Source: Gamsiella multidivaricata
Lineage: Eukaryota; Mortierellomycota; Mortierellomycetes; Mortierellales; Mortierellaceae
Direction: 5' to 3'
DNA: 64,000 bases
Assembly: GCF_025024155.1 (NCBI RefSeq)
Contig: NW_026251710.1
Span: 930,001-994,000 of the forward strand
In this document: one piece after another, positions 13,501 to 32,266 of the stretch
How positions within the stretch are numbered: the stretch's first letter is position 1
How the letters are laid out: each line of letters opens with the position of its first letter
Translations under genes and position numbers: made by a program
The notes under the pieces: model-generated
Seen by the model: the letters and a program-made list of their open reading frames with translations, nothing else
What the model was told of the DNA's origin: nothing
Databases searched by the model: none

Positions 13501-13977
13501 GTTGATATGGTCGACGTAGTCGTCCCCCTGAGATAACGGGCGCGTATGTGGGTTATGGATGCGAATAGCGGGTGGAGGAGGAGGTGAGGAGGGAGCTGGC
13601 GGTGAGTATGAAGGCGAATATGAAGGCGAGTATGAAAGCGAAGGAGAGGGTGCTTGTGAACGAGGCGCGGGATTCTGGTGCCTGAATGGGATAGAGTTGG
13701 GTTCATTATCGACGCCCTGGAAAGGAGGCGTGATATTATTCGCCATGTTACCCTGCCCCTGAGATCGACTACAATGGTTATCGTGTATGCTCAGCCTTGG
13801 GTTTCTATCTGCTGTCGATGTTGTTGTTACTGTTGGATTATGGTTGGGCCCCTCGGCCTGCTCAGCAGAGATGGAGCTCATAGCGGCAGAGGAAATGCCG
13901 AAGGGGTTGATGGGTTGATTAGGTGAGACTGGATCAGGTTCTGAGTATGATCCCACTGAAGGTTGCATCGGATTCAA
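10586..13977 (-). CDS. SNG1/DUF3533-family multispanning membrane protein
   Basis: Modelled as complement(join(10586..12283, 12373..13977)), 1,100 residues, phase 0 intron. The first about 500 residues are a Ser/Pro/His-rich cytosolic region without a recognisable domain. Then comes one transmembrane helix (VVLKLLKVLVVMTIGYFVLM), interrupted just after by the intron. Next is an extracytoplasmic segment starting ENISILVVDLDHS, the hallmark of the SNG1/DUF3533 and bacterial Pip/YhgE families, and then about five transmembrane helices (for example IIASATSVAYIWIFLVAGGS and MLLLIPLLVFLCSLSMVYS). The C-terminal about 220 residues are charged (poly-Asp, Arg/Ser-rich). Yeast SNG1 confers resistance to nitrosoguanidine when overexpressed and influences membrane lipid asymmetry; that knowledge is about the family. 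The unusually long N-terminus is the odd feature. Confidence 0.85.
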
Positions 13978-15295
13978 GAACCGAATGGAGATGGAGATGG
14001 AGGGGTAATGACCGAGTATTAGGGAGTGCTGGGTTGTTGAAGGGTTACTTGATCCCGGAGTGTCGTTGGTGCCGGGTGTGAGCTACTGGGGTATGGGATG
14101 ATATAGTGGTATAACGAGCAGAATAGAATACAAAAGTGAGGTGCTGTATAGAAAAGACAGGTGCTGGCAGCGGGAATGCAGAATGGGGATGCAACCAGCA
14201 ATGAGAATGAGCAAAAGTGAAAGGAATGCGAGGCTGAAGTGGATAGAAAAGGGCCAAACAAAAAACACCGCCAAAAGGCCAGGTCAACCGCGATCGAGGA
14301 TATCCTTTCCAGCGGTTGAAATTAAATGTCGCCAATTGCACCCCTTTGTAGACCGCGTGGGAGTCCCCGCCAAGGTCCCTGCTTCCAATATAACGTATAT
14401 CGAAAGCACTCGCTCTCGCCAGCTCTCATTTCCCTTCGTGATAAAAAAAAAATAAGGCGGCAAACAGCGTTCTTAGCCTCAGAAAGATAGGTCGAATGAA
14501 ATCAAATCTGATCCCCTTGTAACAATGCAGGCGGAGCACACTTTCCTGCTCCATTCATCTCGATCGCCAAACATTTTCTCCGCGGTGCAACTTCCTTGTT
14601 GACACATACTTTTTTTTTTAAAAAAAAGACAAACAAAAGCCTTGGCATGACCCAAATGAGCATCGCACGTTCCATGGTCGATCATATATTAGCAGCGCAT
14701 CTAATGGCCCGGCGGATGTCCCGCTCGATGTACTGTTGGTAATAGTTTTCTTTTTTTTTTTGGCCGCGTTTTTTACTACTGTATCAGGAAAATTAATGCA
14801 GAATTGGATTAAAAATCATGTGGATATCATTGGAAAAATTTCTACGCTTACAATGCCATCATTTTCACGTTACTCATCTCAACAAGATAAAGTGGTTGGC
14901 AAAGTGGGCACTGTGCTCAGAACGCTTGCTGTGGCAGTCGTAGATATCAATGTAGGCGCAGCCTCGCGCTAGTCCAACCGTGCCCGCGCTTCAAGTCGGC
15001 ACCAGCTCACGTAATTCCCTGCCCATCTACAGTTGGATGTCTTTTAACACATGGACTATTGAAAGTCAGCTCTTGGGCCTCATGGACGCGTTTTCTACGA
15101 AATCGCTTGCTAAAGGCTTGTCCTAGGCATACAGAATGATAATCAACAAGTGGTCTGCCTGTAGACATACCGCCACTTAGAGAGAATAGCAGCGTTGCAC
15201 TAGCCTAATACACTTGCTATGTATAAAACATGGAGAGATGTACGCGTCCGCTCACTACAGCAGTTACAGGAATAGGGTAGGAAATTATGTCTTTT
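13978..15295. other. Intergenic region between SNG1-like and FMT1 genes
   Basis: About 13,978-14,350 is the promoter side of the SNG1-like gene, whose leader is pyrimidine-rich on its own strand. From 14,450 to 15,295 I see only AT-rich sequence, homopolymers such as T10 near 14,750, and no supported gene. Confidence 0.45.
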
Positions 15296-17187
15296 TTATT
15301 CAAAACGGGAGACACCGGATTTGACATGGTATCCATTATAGAAGTCCTTAACAGAAACCCTCTTCTTGCCCTCGAACTGCACTGCCCTCACTCCGAGCAG
15401 GGATCCATCTGCGCAGGTGACATGGATTGTCTCTGACGGACGATGGTAGAATATCGTCCCAGGGGGCGAAGTCTTCGTGGGCGCCTCTCCATCTTCCACG
15501 GCATATCCAGAGGACGTCCCGGTGTCCGTTGAAAGATCATTTACACAGAAGAGATCAAATAGCGAGATAGGCAAAGTCTTTCCTGAATCCTTAACAGTCC
15601 ATGTCGCCGTAATGGGATACTAACACGAAGCAGACAGGACAGGGATGGACGGTTACAAACTATGAGTTCCCATACTTCAATATTCCCTCATTAGAAAGAC
15701 AATAGCGATTTCCAACATACTCTAAATCCATTGGCGCGATGTAACCTCTCTGCGCGAGATGCATCCCAGGCTGCCCATTGAACCATGCATGCCTCACGGC
15801 TAATCTTGTTCGCCTTGGTAACCTTTGCCGGATCCTGCACCTTTGCATCACGCTAATTCGGGATCGCCAGGAAAAAAAAAAATATTATGTCCGCATTCGT
15901 TGGGTCAGTCCAAGTTGTTTGCTTGCCCATGATGTTGTTTTAGAACGTGTAAATAGGTCCCTTACCCTCCGTTCATCATAGTTGTTAATCACATCAACCA
16001 CTAGTTCGCCACCCTTCTTCGCCAGCAGTGACTCCAGCGACCGATATGTAGGATTTTCTGGCATTGCCTACAATTTTCAATGTACAGAAGTGTAAATCCT
16101 CAAGACATTGGATCCAATTCATGTCTTTGAAAACCAAAACCGTTTGCAACCAATTTCCGTACTCACCACTTCTGCCTGGGCGAGAATCTTGCCTGCATCA
16201 AACTCGTTCGGGTCCAGAAGCTGCACTGTAACACCAGTCGCCTTATCCTGGTTCAAGATGGCGCGCTGTAATGGCGCAGATCCTCGGTACCTAAAGACAT
16301 AGATGAGTTATAATTCGACCTGTTTCAAAGTCGTAAACATGGAAATCGCCCTTGTTAACTTACTTGGGCAAGAGCGATGGGTGTACGTTGATACCAGCCC
16401 TCTTGAAACGCGAGATCACATCGTTTGGCAAAAACCACCCGAATGAAACTACGACGCCGAAATCCCAAGCGTCCACGTTCTTGTCCTCAGGGAAGGACCA
16501 TGCTTCAAAACCGCCCTTTCGGTCTGGTGCAGGAAACGTGTTGAGGTTGTGTGCCTTTGCCAGCAACGTCAACGGGGCTATAAATGCGAGATAGAGAGAT
16601 CTAATGGGTCAGTTGTGAGTGCTGCAGGATGGCCTTTATAGGCATTCATTCAGAAGTGTGGAGCGAGAACCACAGATCTTACAATCCTCTGCGTCGCGCT
16701 TTGATTTCTTTGCGCGCTCTTTAGGCGACACTACATCGATTCTCTCGATGATCGATCCGGGCTTTGCTATACGGATAAAAAGAAGAATGGGTTGGTTTGG
16801 AACAGACTTCATAATTTTTGAGGCAAGAAGACATAGATAAAGATCGGGAACCCAGTGTATACCTTTTTCAGCGATCAGTGCTTCCAAGTGCGGGACTGAA
16901 AACGAGTCGCTGCCAAAAAACAATATCTTGACTTTGTCCTGCTCCTTGGTGTGCTGTGAGGATAGACTGAAGGATCGCGTGGTCTATGCGCGTTGACCGT
17001 TATCCGATCAAAGTGGTTAGCGTGGCGTTCCAACACGTTGAGGCTAGAGCCGCAAGGAGGTAGAGGTATGATTTACTTGTGATGATCTTATGAATGGGAA
17101 AGGGGCCAAACTGCGCGTGCTGCCTACTACTCTAGCAGTAGCTGGGTTCTTGCAGTAACCCCATGCCAGGATGAATGAGCGCGACAT
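15296..17187 (-). CDS. FMT1: Methionyl-tRNA formyltransferase, mitochondrial
   Basis: Eight exons: complement(join(15296..15619, 15721..15852, 15966..16067, 16167..16290, 16364..16577, 16683..16766, 16863..16953, 17077..17187)), 393 residues, all phases consistent. It transfers the formyl group of 10-formyl-tetrahydrofolate to initiator Met-tRNA for mitochondrial translation. The N-terminus MSRSFILAWGYC... is basic, Ser/Ala-rich and free of acidic residues, a typical mitochondrial presequence. Catalytic-domain motifs follow: KILFFGSDSFSVPHLEAL, VVVSFGWFLPNDVI, then the formyltransferase signature GINVHPSLLPKYRGSAPLQR with the catalytic Asn and His, and GVTVQLLDPNEFDAGKILAQ with the catalytic Asp. 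VQDPAKVTKANKI and an OB-fold C-terminal domain complete the usual order. The length is normal for the family. The exon 1 start was chosen because it supplies the presequence and joins in phase. Confidence 0.92.
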
Positions 17188-17322
17188 TGCTGTGTTAATT
17201 CGAGTAGGAGTGCTTGGGACAGGTCGCCTTCTTTTAACACGGGTAGTGGCTTTGTGCCAGTTTATTTTTTTGGCTACGAACGCGCTTGGGCCAACAAGTT
17301 CAGGAGTTCTATCATTTTAGGT

Positions 17323-20300
17323 TTAGCGTTGGGCGACAGAATCTACAGGACTTGTTGGAGAAAGAGCAACTGGTGCTGGTGGAAGGTCAGCTGGTGCTGG
17401 CGGCAGTGGTCCCATCGCCAGCAATCGTTCACGACTTGATACATAGATTGCAGGGACCTTGGTATGAGCTTTGGATCGCGACCTGGGCAACTTTGAGGAC
17501 TGTGTCCTAGTCGGTCTCGAGCCCTTTGGCAATGCAATCATGCGATTCAAAGGGGTGCTGTACACCATACCCTCGTTATCCCTCATACCCATGGCCAGCG
17601 GTGAACCGCATCCACTATATAGAGTATTCCCGAGCGGAAACGACGAAGCTGTGGTTCCACGAGCGGGTACTGAGGCTGCTCGTCGTTCGAAACAAGGCAC
17701 CAAAGGTGAGTCGGGTTTGGCTGGATCACACCTGAAGGTGGAGGCGAAATCAACTAGGTTCTCTCCCTCGAGCAGTGCGGCCACTGCAACATCATAAAGG
17801 ATCGTCGAATACTGAGCCCTTATTCTGAAGTCATTTGAACGTCCTGAATCGCGAGAACGTTTCCTGCTCGTAAGTCGCTTACGAATGTACTGAGGAGATA
17901 CACTGGCGCCATGGTGAGTCGGTTTGCCCTTGCCATCGCAAACTACAGATAGATGATTATAAAAGTAATCCATGTCCTCATCAGAGTAAACATTAGACTC
18001 CGGTCGCACGAGCTTTCCTTCTTCAGGAATAAGGCCGAAATAAGGACTCCCCAACCGCTTGCGCCGACTGAATCGATGACAGCGGTGAGTCATAGACGAC
18101 AATGGGGACGCCGAACCTGTATATTGGACTGTGGAGGGCCGTCGCAGCCCAGGGCGAACAATTAGACCATTGTAACTGCATCCTTGTCGAGATGTAGAAG
18201 CGAGCAGGCGTGCCACGGCGGGCATATCGTTAGATTGCATCGTCTGTTGCATCAAGGTCAGCAATACATTGCGATTATCCTCGGGTATCGTGGCCTGGTG
18301 AATCGAGTCGTATCTTGCATGGGGGCAGCTGTATGTAAGTTTCTCCAAGGAGACGGTACCCATGGTCCCATCCTCACTGCTATCGTAATAGTCCTCAATG
18401 TTGCTTTGGCTATGAGCACGAGATGTCCTCGGAAATGTTGCATTTATCTTCAATCGCGTTACAGAACTGTGTCGTTTGACCTCCGCCAGCGTCTTGAATG
18501 CTCGGTCATAGCCTGTGATGCCGTCCAAGGACTGGGGTATGTCATCATCGGAAATTGCATGATGAGTATCCAGTGGATAGCTCATTTCCTGTATCCGGCC
18601 CATATCGTCTGAATGCTTATAAGAAGCAGACGGGCTCGGTCTGTCGGATCTCTGCCACGATCTCGATGTACCGGTGCCATTGCGCAATGCGAACCTTGGT
18701 CGGGACTTCAAGCTGGGCGTTGAACCGGAGGTAGATCTGCTAGTTGAAGACGAGGCTGTAGACGAAAGACGACGGTAAACTATACAGCGTTCGCGCATGG
18801 TGATATGTATCCTATGGTCTAGATTCGGCTTGGTTGCTTGGGGTATCAGGAAATCAAGATCATTGACTCCATTGGAGCGGATTAGCTCCGCATCGCCAAC
18901 AGAGGTGGATCTTGCTAGTCCACGCCTCGACCCCATGACGTCTGCTGGAGGAGTCACGACTGAGGAAAGCGGCTCAGAACACAGTTGATCAGTCGAGCCG
19001 CCTCGCATCGTCTCTTTCGCCTTGAAAATAAAGTCCTCTACCGTCTTGCGAGTACCAGGAGCGCTCGAGGATAAAGTCCGAGGCCTCAGCAACGACGGAG
19101 CTACTCGCGGCGGAGCACTTGTGCGTAAGGCCGAAGATGGTGTTTGTCGGGAGAGCAGCAGGTATTGGCCCATCATCTTGCCGCCCAAGTGTGTCTTTGG
19201 CAAGGATTGTCTGTGCACAGGCGGAGAGGGCAGCCAAGAAGAGTTATAGTGCACACGACAAGCGGCGGATGCGGGGGGCAGCATCAGGATAACATCGTTC
19301 TGTTTGCAAGTTGATGTATTAGCAGATGTACGCGGGTTCTCGAATTTTGCACCAGCATGGAGCTTGGGGTTAGCGTCGCTATTGAAGTACCGAGAATTCG
19401 CCCCTTGTTAGATTGGAAAGAACAGAAAAGAGGGTGCAGTTTCAAGAACCAGGCGTTAGGAGATTATTACTCGATAGAATCATAGCAAATTCGGCTATGG
19501 TACGTGGTCGATGAAGTTCTATGAATGACAGCAAAAACTCGGATTAATATGCAGTCAAAAAAAAAAAGAAAAAAAAAGACAAATGGTAGCAGACGATACC
19601 TACTCTGATATCCTTCTGTTATTGCTCTTCATACATCCCAGTAATGTCGGCGCGTTAGAAATCTGATCGCTTGTGACGGAAGCCTTCCTGAGGTCATGCG
19701 CTCTGCTCGGTCTGTCCATCAAAGGGCAAAGTCCTACATATGTCATTGCATTCTCTCTGGCTCCTGGCACTTCTTTGACAGACTGTGAAGAGCCTAAGTT
19801 GAACCGATGGGAACTTGTGTTCGTATCATCATCGCCAATGGTCTCCTTTTGTGGAGGATGTATCCATCGACGGATGACTTTCGCCAAGAGACGCAGGCGG
19901 GGCCACAGTAAGAAGAAGAATGACAGCAGGACCATAATGAATGCAACTGCTACTCGATAAACGTCGCGTTCGTTATGTGCTTGTTGGAAGAGCGGCGTAT
20001 GGTGCGTTCCGGCAAGAGTGGAAAGGCGCGGCAAGGTCGAGTGGGCAGACAGAAGTGATCTGAATCCGTCCTCTGTCGAGGGATTCTGTAAAGGCTGAGG
20101 ATAAGGAGCTGTGAAATGGTATTCGAAGAGGCCCAGGCTGACGATGCGTGAGATTGAAAGAACGGCATTCAGGCTCAGACAAAGCCCGAGAAAATACTTG
20201 ACTATCCTTGCCGATTTGTACAGACGAAGGACATCGGCGGTAGGAGTTAGGTTCTTGGTTTTACTGTTGAAAGGCCCGTTTTGTTTCCGAAATAGCAGAA

Positions 20301-21767
20301 CGGATATCACTGATAGAATATAAGTACGTGTTGATTAGTTGTCGGGTATGTTCGTTGAAGTATGGGAAGAACGAGTTGCGAAAATTGGTGATATGAAACT
20401 CAAATTGTACCTGCAAAGGCTAGTCCAAACAACGCAACAACTGCTGTAAAGGCTTCAAGTGAAAGAGCTAGGGCCCAATCTGTACGTCCGGTGCTCCTTG
20501 ACACGCGACATCCACCTCGATTCGAAAAAACCTCGTACGAACGTCTCTCAACGCTGATAAAGAACCGCAGAAAGAACAAGATGACTGGCAGAGCGATGCA
20601 CACTGTAATATCGCACAGAATCCTTCGATGAAGATAGATGCTTCTCTTCATCCTTCGAGCCAAGGGATCCCTGAAGTACTCGGTGCTGTCTCCAGTAAGA
20701 TCGTATGAGTAATATTCCTGAGTGGTATCGTTCAAATCCAACTGGTCGACTCGTAGTTTCGCTGCCAAAGTTGGAGGCGGAGATACGCAGGAGATCGTGG
20801 AGGACACTGGCCAGGAAGACTTAATCTCTGCACCTGGCAGAACCAATTTTGGACCAGTATTCGATCCTTGTTCCCTCAGCTCAAGGGCGTTGTTTGGGTT
20901 GTTCTCGAAATGTGCTGTTGGCCACTTGGGCCATGCTTCGAGCACATCTTCCTGTTGGCGCTCCGGATCTGGAATATCATGCTCATTATAGGAGCAGCCG
21001 CAACACTGCCTGATTCCAGTGCGAAGTATCACTCCAAAAATTAGCACTGGACTGACAATGAGCATGGGCACACGCAGCCACAGGTCGCCAAGGCTTCGAA
21101 AAGGTCGCTGGAAACTGGACCCGGTAGCGAGGTTTGGTTCGGTATTATCCTTGGCGCTGTCAGTGCATGTGTGCCAGCTGTCTCCTACGGGAGTGATTGA
21201 CGGGCGTAGATCGATGATTCCTCGATTGCGAGCGAGACGGTTAAAGATGTAGAAGGACCACTGCAAAAGAGATATACATACTGCGAACCACCGAATCTCA
21301 GCGAAATGAGCGGTCAAGATGCAGCTTTGTATTGGAACTAGGAGCTGGCTATGCTTTGGAGTGCCTTGGACTATAGACCTGGCAAGCAGCATGGCCGTCA
21401 AGCCCGAGAAGGATGTCGAATTGAATGGCTGCAATGCATTGGAGTCCATATTTACAGGAGACTTGGAGAGGTAGGCGGACTGAACGAGAGGGATACGAAC
21501 ATTGCTGTCTATAGTGTTTGTGCCGGTGTCGTTGGGAGCGAGTAAAAAGAACGGAAAGGCCACCGGTTGAATAAGAAGCTGGCTGAGGAAATCTAACAGG
21601 GACCCGAGCATTAGCCAGAAGAAGAGGAAAGAGAGGGCATAGTGGTGATGGCGATCTTTAGCCTGCGCAACCCATATTAATATTATGAGAATACAAGAGG
21701 ATGTAGAGATGATGGCTATTATTATTTGAGGTAGCTCGAAATTGGATGTCGCTGTCAAGGATGCCAT
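17323..21767 (-). CDS. Polytopic membrane protein, receptor-like, with long Ser-rich tail
   Basis: Modelled as complement(join(17323..19378, 19604..20309, 20411..21767)), 1,372 residues. Junctions are in phase, but the second intron (donor GTAGGT, 225 nt) is the weakest. The start at 21767 puts MASLTATSNFELPQ directly before the first helix. I count seven or eight hydrophobic segments: IIIAIISTSSCILIILIWVA, ALSFLFFWLMLGSLLDFLSQ, WFAVCISLLQWSFYIF, MLIVSPVLIFGVIL, DITVCIALPVILFFLRFF, ALALSLEAFTAVVALFGLAF, VKYFLGLCLSLNAVLS and VYRVAVAFIMVLLSFFFLLW. The loop after helix 2 has N-glycosylation sequons. The last about 700 residues are hydrophilic, Ser/Arg/Thr-rich and without a known domain, as in long receptor tails. 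The layout suggests a fungal G-protein-coupled-receptor-like protein, but no diagnostic motif was found. If intron 2 is wrong, 17323-19284 could be a separate protein. Confidence 0.6.
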
Positions 21768-21946
21768 TGTGAGCCGGTGAATGGGCAGGAGTTGAGTGAA
21801 GCGACAGGAAGGTAACGGGGCCTGAGCGTGATGAAGGATAAGTAGAAGTCGCTGTTGGATGGAGCTGTGGAATTGTAGAAAATAAAATAAAATAAAGCGA
21901 AAGATATGTACATCAGGTTGTTGAGAAAGCAAGGTGAAGTCAAAGG

Positions 21947-22827
21947 CTAGGGGACGAAATAAATAAACCGCTTTGGTGAGGAGTGTGGGAGGCGAGAAGA
22001 GGCTGGATTGAAAGAGAAGTAGCTGTAGTTTCTAACTGAAAAATAGTACTGAAAAGAAAAAGAAGGGGCAGCAACATGCAATTCCGTCCTGTCATCAGGA
22101 CGTCGAACGCTGCCCGAAGGACAGGATTCTAGGTTCACTTTCCTCCTGAATATGGCTGATTCTCCCGCCATACTACTAAATGTCCTCTGACGCATGGGCC
22201 TAGGAAGATGAAATCCTTTTAAGGTCGTGTTTCCCATTGAAACAGGAACGAAACAATAGCGATTGTTATTTTTTGCCTGTGCTTTGTAGCACATGCATGT
22301 CCTAAAATTAAAAACAGCATGTGGAGAACCCACTGCCGCTCTTTTACACGACTAAAATCGCTTCAAAAGAGACACCCAGACTGTCTTGGCTGTCTTAGAA
22401 AGAGATGTTATTCCACGCAAAGTCCCCATCATTGTAGATGCATCCATCCAGATTGTTTCCCTCTCATGTAATCTTAAAGTATACCTAGTCTATTCAAAGT
22501 TGCAATCGCTCGCTTCAAAAGCTATGTCTGGTGAGAATCTACGGATTCACTCATTAGGTAGGTCCAGGGTATCGCTTAACAGTCTCTGTCCTTGCATGCG
22601 TCACAATCACGGAGGAATCCATGTCAGTTACCCCAAAATATCCTTCAACGGTTGCTGGCCGAGCGGGGCTTCATTTTGTATGTATTGCGTGGCAATGGGA
22701 TGCGAACCCTGAAGTGCCTAGTGGTGTCGCCAATGCATGGACTGAAGCTCACAAGGGCTTTGATGCGCGTCTATTCTAGTTTGATTGTTCCATAAAAATC
22801 AGTGCCGTATTCTCCACCGATGGCACT
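21947..22827. other. Intergenic region upstream of the receptor-like gene
   Basis: No supported gene. Bases 21,770-22,300 are likely promoter and 5' leader of the receptor-like gene on the minus strand. From 22,300 to 22,827 there are only short frames without recognisable motifs. Confidence 0.4.
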
Positions 22828-23412
22828 TCAACCGCACCCCGTCCGATATGAGGGCATTGTCGCGACTTGACGCCAATGCTTCTCATAATCGTATTGCGCC
22901 TGTGCCCGGCTCTGGCACTTCGCACTTGTGTAAAACTCATCAGCGCTAATTAGAGGGTAGTCGAAGGCTCAGTCTAGAGGACATGGATGGTAAGACTTAC
23001 CCTTATAGCAAAATGCATCTCCAGACTCGAGTGATTTGAAAGCTGACCTACCTGCGTTGAACGGCCCCAGTTCGATAAAGAGACTATCTTTGTGTTATCA
23101 ATCTTCCTTGCACCCCAAGGGGCCTCCAGCCAGCCGTAGGAGAGTCTTGGTGAAGTAATCCATGCAAGTCCTCTGCGCCTTGCGTTAATCCAAAATCTCT
23201 CTTCTGAACCAAATATGAGGATAAGAGTTTACAAGCGGATCCAGGCGCCGATACCGGTACTGGTGCTGTTGTTTGAATGGTATTTGAATGCTTGTTACTG
23301 ACGCGTTCTCGCGATAGTCATTTGATAAGGTAATGACGGAAAGGGCAAGATATCGAGGGATGTCAACTTGAGCAACAACTGAAAACACGTCATGGAATCG
23401 CCCATCCTGCAT
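22828..23412 (-). pseudogene. Fragmentary coding signal, unidentified, divergent from SRP19
   Basis: Several blocks read like protein on the minus strand but do not join cleanly. One frame runs 23412-23185 (MQDGRFHDVFSVVAQVD...). A second block, 23085-23002, reads SLFIELGPFNAGRSAFKSLE and ends in DAFCYK beside a GTAAGT donor. A third, 22944-22828, reads ADEFYTSAKCQSRAQAQYDY and continues to TGCG and a stop. The acceptor before the third block would put it one base out of frame with the second. This may be a small intact gene whose exons I could not resolve, or a decaying one. I do not recognise the family. Its first ATG faces the SRP19 start 69 bases away, so the two may share a promoter. Confidence 0.35.
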
Positions 23413-23480
23413 CCTTCTACAACTTCAGAAGCACCCACCATCAGGAACCGGCCTTCGCAGCACTCCTTAGTCCCAGAGCC

Positions 23481-24764
23481 ATGTCCAAAAAATCCAGCTT
23501 AAACCTGCTCCGCAAGAGCAACAAGGAATCCTTCTTCTTGCCCGAATCAGATGAGGAAGGGGGCGATCAGATTCAGGAAGAAGAGGAAGAAGACTTCGAT
23601 GTCGACAACATGGATTTCCCTTTGCCTTCTGATGGCGCTTCATCGACTACTCACCATGCTGACGCACCTTTGACAGACGAGCAAATGGCGCAGATTCGGG
23701 CACTGATGGACACAGGAGCCGTCGACAAGGGGGCACGATATGTCTCAATGGAAGAGGCTGAGCAGTTCAAGGAGTAAGTCAGCACACCTCAATCAGCCGC
23801 TTTTGAATTATCGATCTGCCAGAGGCACAGATACGTACCAGGAGTTCAGCATTGAAGAGATATGCTGTATTCAGAGCGCAGGGCACACAAAGCAATGGCT
23901 TGATCTGGAACTGCTCGGGTTTGGACGCCGTTATTCGAAGTGCTTACCACTTCCCCTTCTTGTCGGATTTTTGATTATAGCTGGATGTGCGTTTACCCCT
24001 GCTACATTGACGGTACAAAAACGGTTGCAGAAGGTCGCAGGATTTCAAAGTCAAGGGCATGCGTCAAACAGCCCTGGGCTAAGGATATTGTCGAGGCGTT
24101 GAAGGAGTTGAGATTGTCTCAGGCTTTCGAGGTAATCGCGCGTGTTCTTTATCCTGTCATCAGGTAGCACGCTGTGCCAGCGGCGGCACTGTATGGATCA
24201 CGGGACGTGACATGGAAGCGTGCAGCTAACACTATATCTTGACCTTTTACACCGATCATCTATACAACCAGCCCGGAAAGACACACCCGAGGGATTGGGC
24301 GAACCGCGGGCGTGTCAGAGTCTTGTTCAAAGATGATGGCCGCTTCTGCCATCCGACCATCCACACAAGTAAGTGCTATCGCCTCAGTTCGAACAAAACA
24401 CGATTTTACAATTAGCTGTTGGTCGACGACGATACCAACATTTTTATTATATCTGCTTCGCGCCTCCTCAACAGAGAACGAGCTGCTGATTAGAGTGGCA
24501 GCCTCCATCAACAAGATGCATGCCAAGGAAGAGGCCTCTGGCCACAAGCGTGCGGAATTTTCGCCACTTTCGCCTTTGACACCCCTCTCGATTGTTATGC
24601 CTGGCATGGCGGATGCGGACCCATTGGCTGGTCTTTTGGGCGGCAACGACACAACGGAGCCATCAGCAGCATCCTCATCAAGCGCAGTTCAACCCCCAGC
24701 ACCAGAATCAAAACGACAGAAGAAGTTGGCCAAGAAGCCAAAGAGGGTCATGATCCGTGGATAA
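23481..24764 (+). CDS. SRP19: Signal recognition particle subunit SRP19 (Sec65 homologue)
   Basis: Four exons: join(23481..23773, 23981..24131, 24272..24368, 24475..24764), 276 residues, phases 2, 0 and 1. SRP19 binds helices 6 and 8 of SRP RNA and promotes SRP54 loading during particle assembly; it works in the nucleolus and cytosol. The core is unmistakable: WMCVYPCYIDGTKTVAEGRR, then VKQPWAKDIVEALKELRL, then KTHPRDWANRGRVRVLFKDD. The protein is longer than human SRP19 because of an acidic N-terminal extension of about 95 residues. The C-terminus is basic (SKRQKKLAKKPKRVMIRG), as in other SRP19 proteins, and probably contacts RNA. It converges on the Ecdysoneless gene, with stops only 156 bases apart. 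Confidence 0.92.
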
Positions 24765-24919
24765 GCGGGAATCAAAGCGAGGACATTGTGAAAATAAAAG
24801 AGACGATGACCATGAGTGCATTATCGTGTTTGCTTGATGGCGCCTCAATGATGCTCGATATGCAAATGCAAATTATATTTTACAGATGTAGCAATGAGTG
24901 CAATACTGATATGGTGCTT

Positions 24920-27999
<3,080 letters not shown>

Positions 28000-28002
28000 C
28001 AC

Positions 28003-29093
28003 TCAAAAGGGGGATGGCAAAGCGAGTAAAGACGGGAGTGACACTAAAATGCAGACGAAGACCGTGCTGTGGTGCAAACCCAATGGGCCCCCACGCCACC
28101 AAATTTGCTCGATTTCTCTTCCACATAGACAACGCCATTATATAAAAACAACCCATTCAAAGTTACGAAAGACGAATACAAGCTTATGAAGCCAGCATTG
28201 GATGATGCCAGGGATGGACCTTTGGCAGGTTCTGGCAGTACAGAAACGATTCACGACGCAAATTGGGCAAAGCAGATCTCATTTAAGTTTCCGATGCATG
28301 CCTAGATACGAGCCACATACGCAAGCCGTGTCTATGCAAGCTTTTCCTCCTTGCTTCCAGGTAGCGGCGGTATGGTCCGATTCAAGCGACCGTACCGATC
28401 TTGTGCATCACCAATCACTTCAGCTCGCACCTCGCTCCATAAACCTATAGTTTTATGACCAATGTGTCTGAAGACAACTGAAAGGACACAGCAGGGATGG
28501 TGTTGAAGTTGTCTAATAGGGAGTGGTATGCAGAGCGAGATAAAGCACAGACTTTCTCCCCTGGACCTGATATCCAGACAGAAAAACTCAATACATTGGT
28601 CAAGGACTATGCTATGTGGTTCTACGACTGGATCCTTCAATACTCACCAGAATATCCCTCGATCGTTGAGTCGCCGAGCTAGCCGATAATAGCTGCTCAC
28701 AAGTCGTATCTATAGAATAGGTGGATTAAGGCAAGGCTTTCGGTTCGGAGCTGCCGCGTTGTGTCAAACTTTCCAGGAGGGAGAAGATGACGATGATGCA
28801 TTTGACGCCTACCGTGCCTGTCACAACGATCGTTGAAATCCTGGATTTGGCAAGCATCCGGTATCAATTGGGCGCAGCGTATGTGAAGTATGCCAGGGCA
28901 TCTGTAGCATGATTCGGATTCTCGGGAGGATACAGGGGAAATCTCCGCGAGCCATCATGTGCCATCGGAACTACATGTAGAAAAGTATAAAAGATCATTC
29001 ACTTCCTTCCTCCTTGTACATTTGCCTACATTAAAAAACTGCGATCAACTTCCGTCAAAGAGTCTTGTACAAGTTTATTATGCGTGAGTGGGT
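28003..29093. other. Intergenic region with unresolved short coding-like frames
   Basis: The ECD promoter lies at about 28,000-28,200. On the plus strand a 61-residue frame at 28497-28682 (MVLKLSNREWYAERDKAQTF...) has protein-like composition. A second short stretch at about 28,749-28,847 reads FGAAALCQTFQEGEDDDDAF. I could not join them with confident splice sites and recognise no family, so no gene is called. Confidence 0.3.
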
Positions 29094-32266
<3,173 letters not shown>

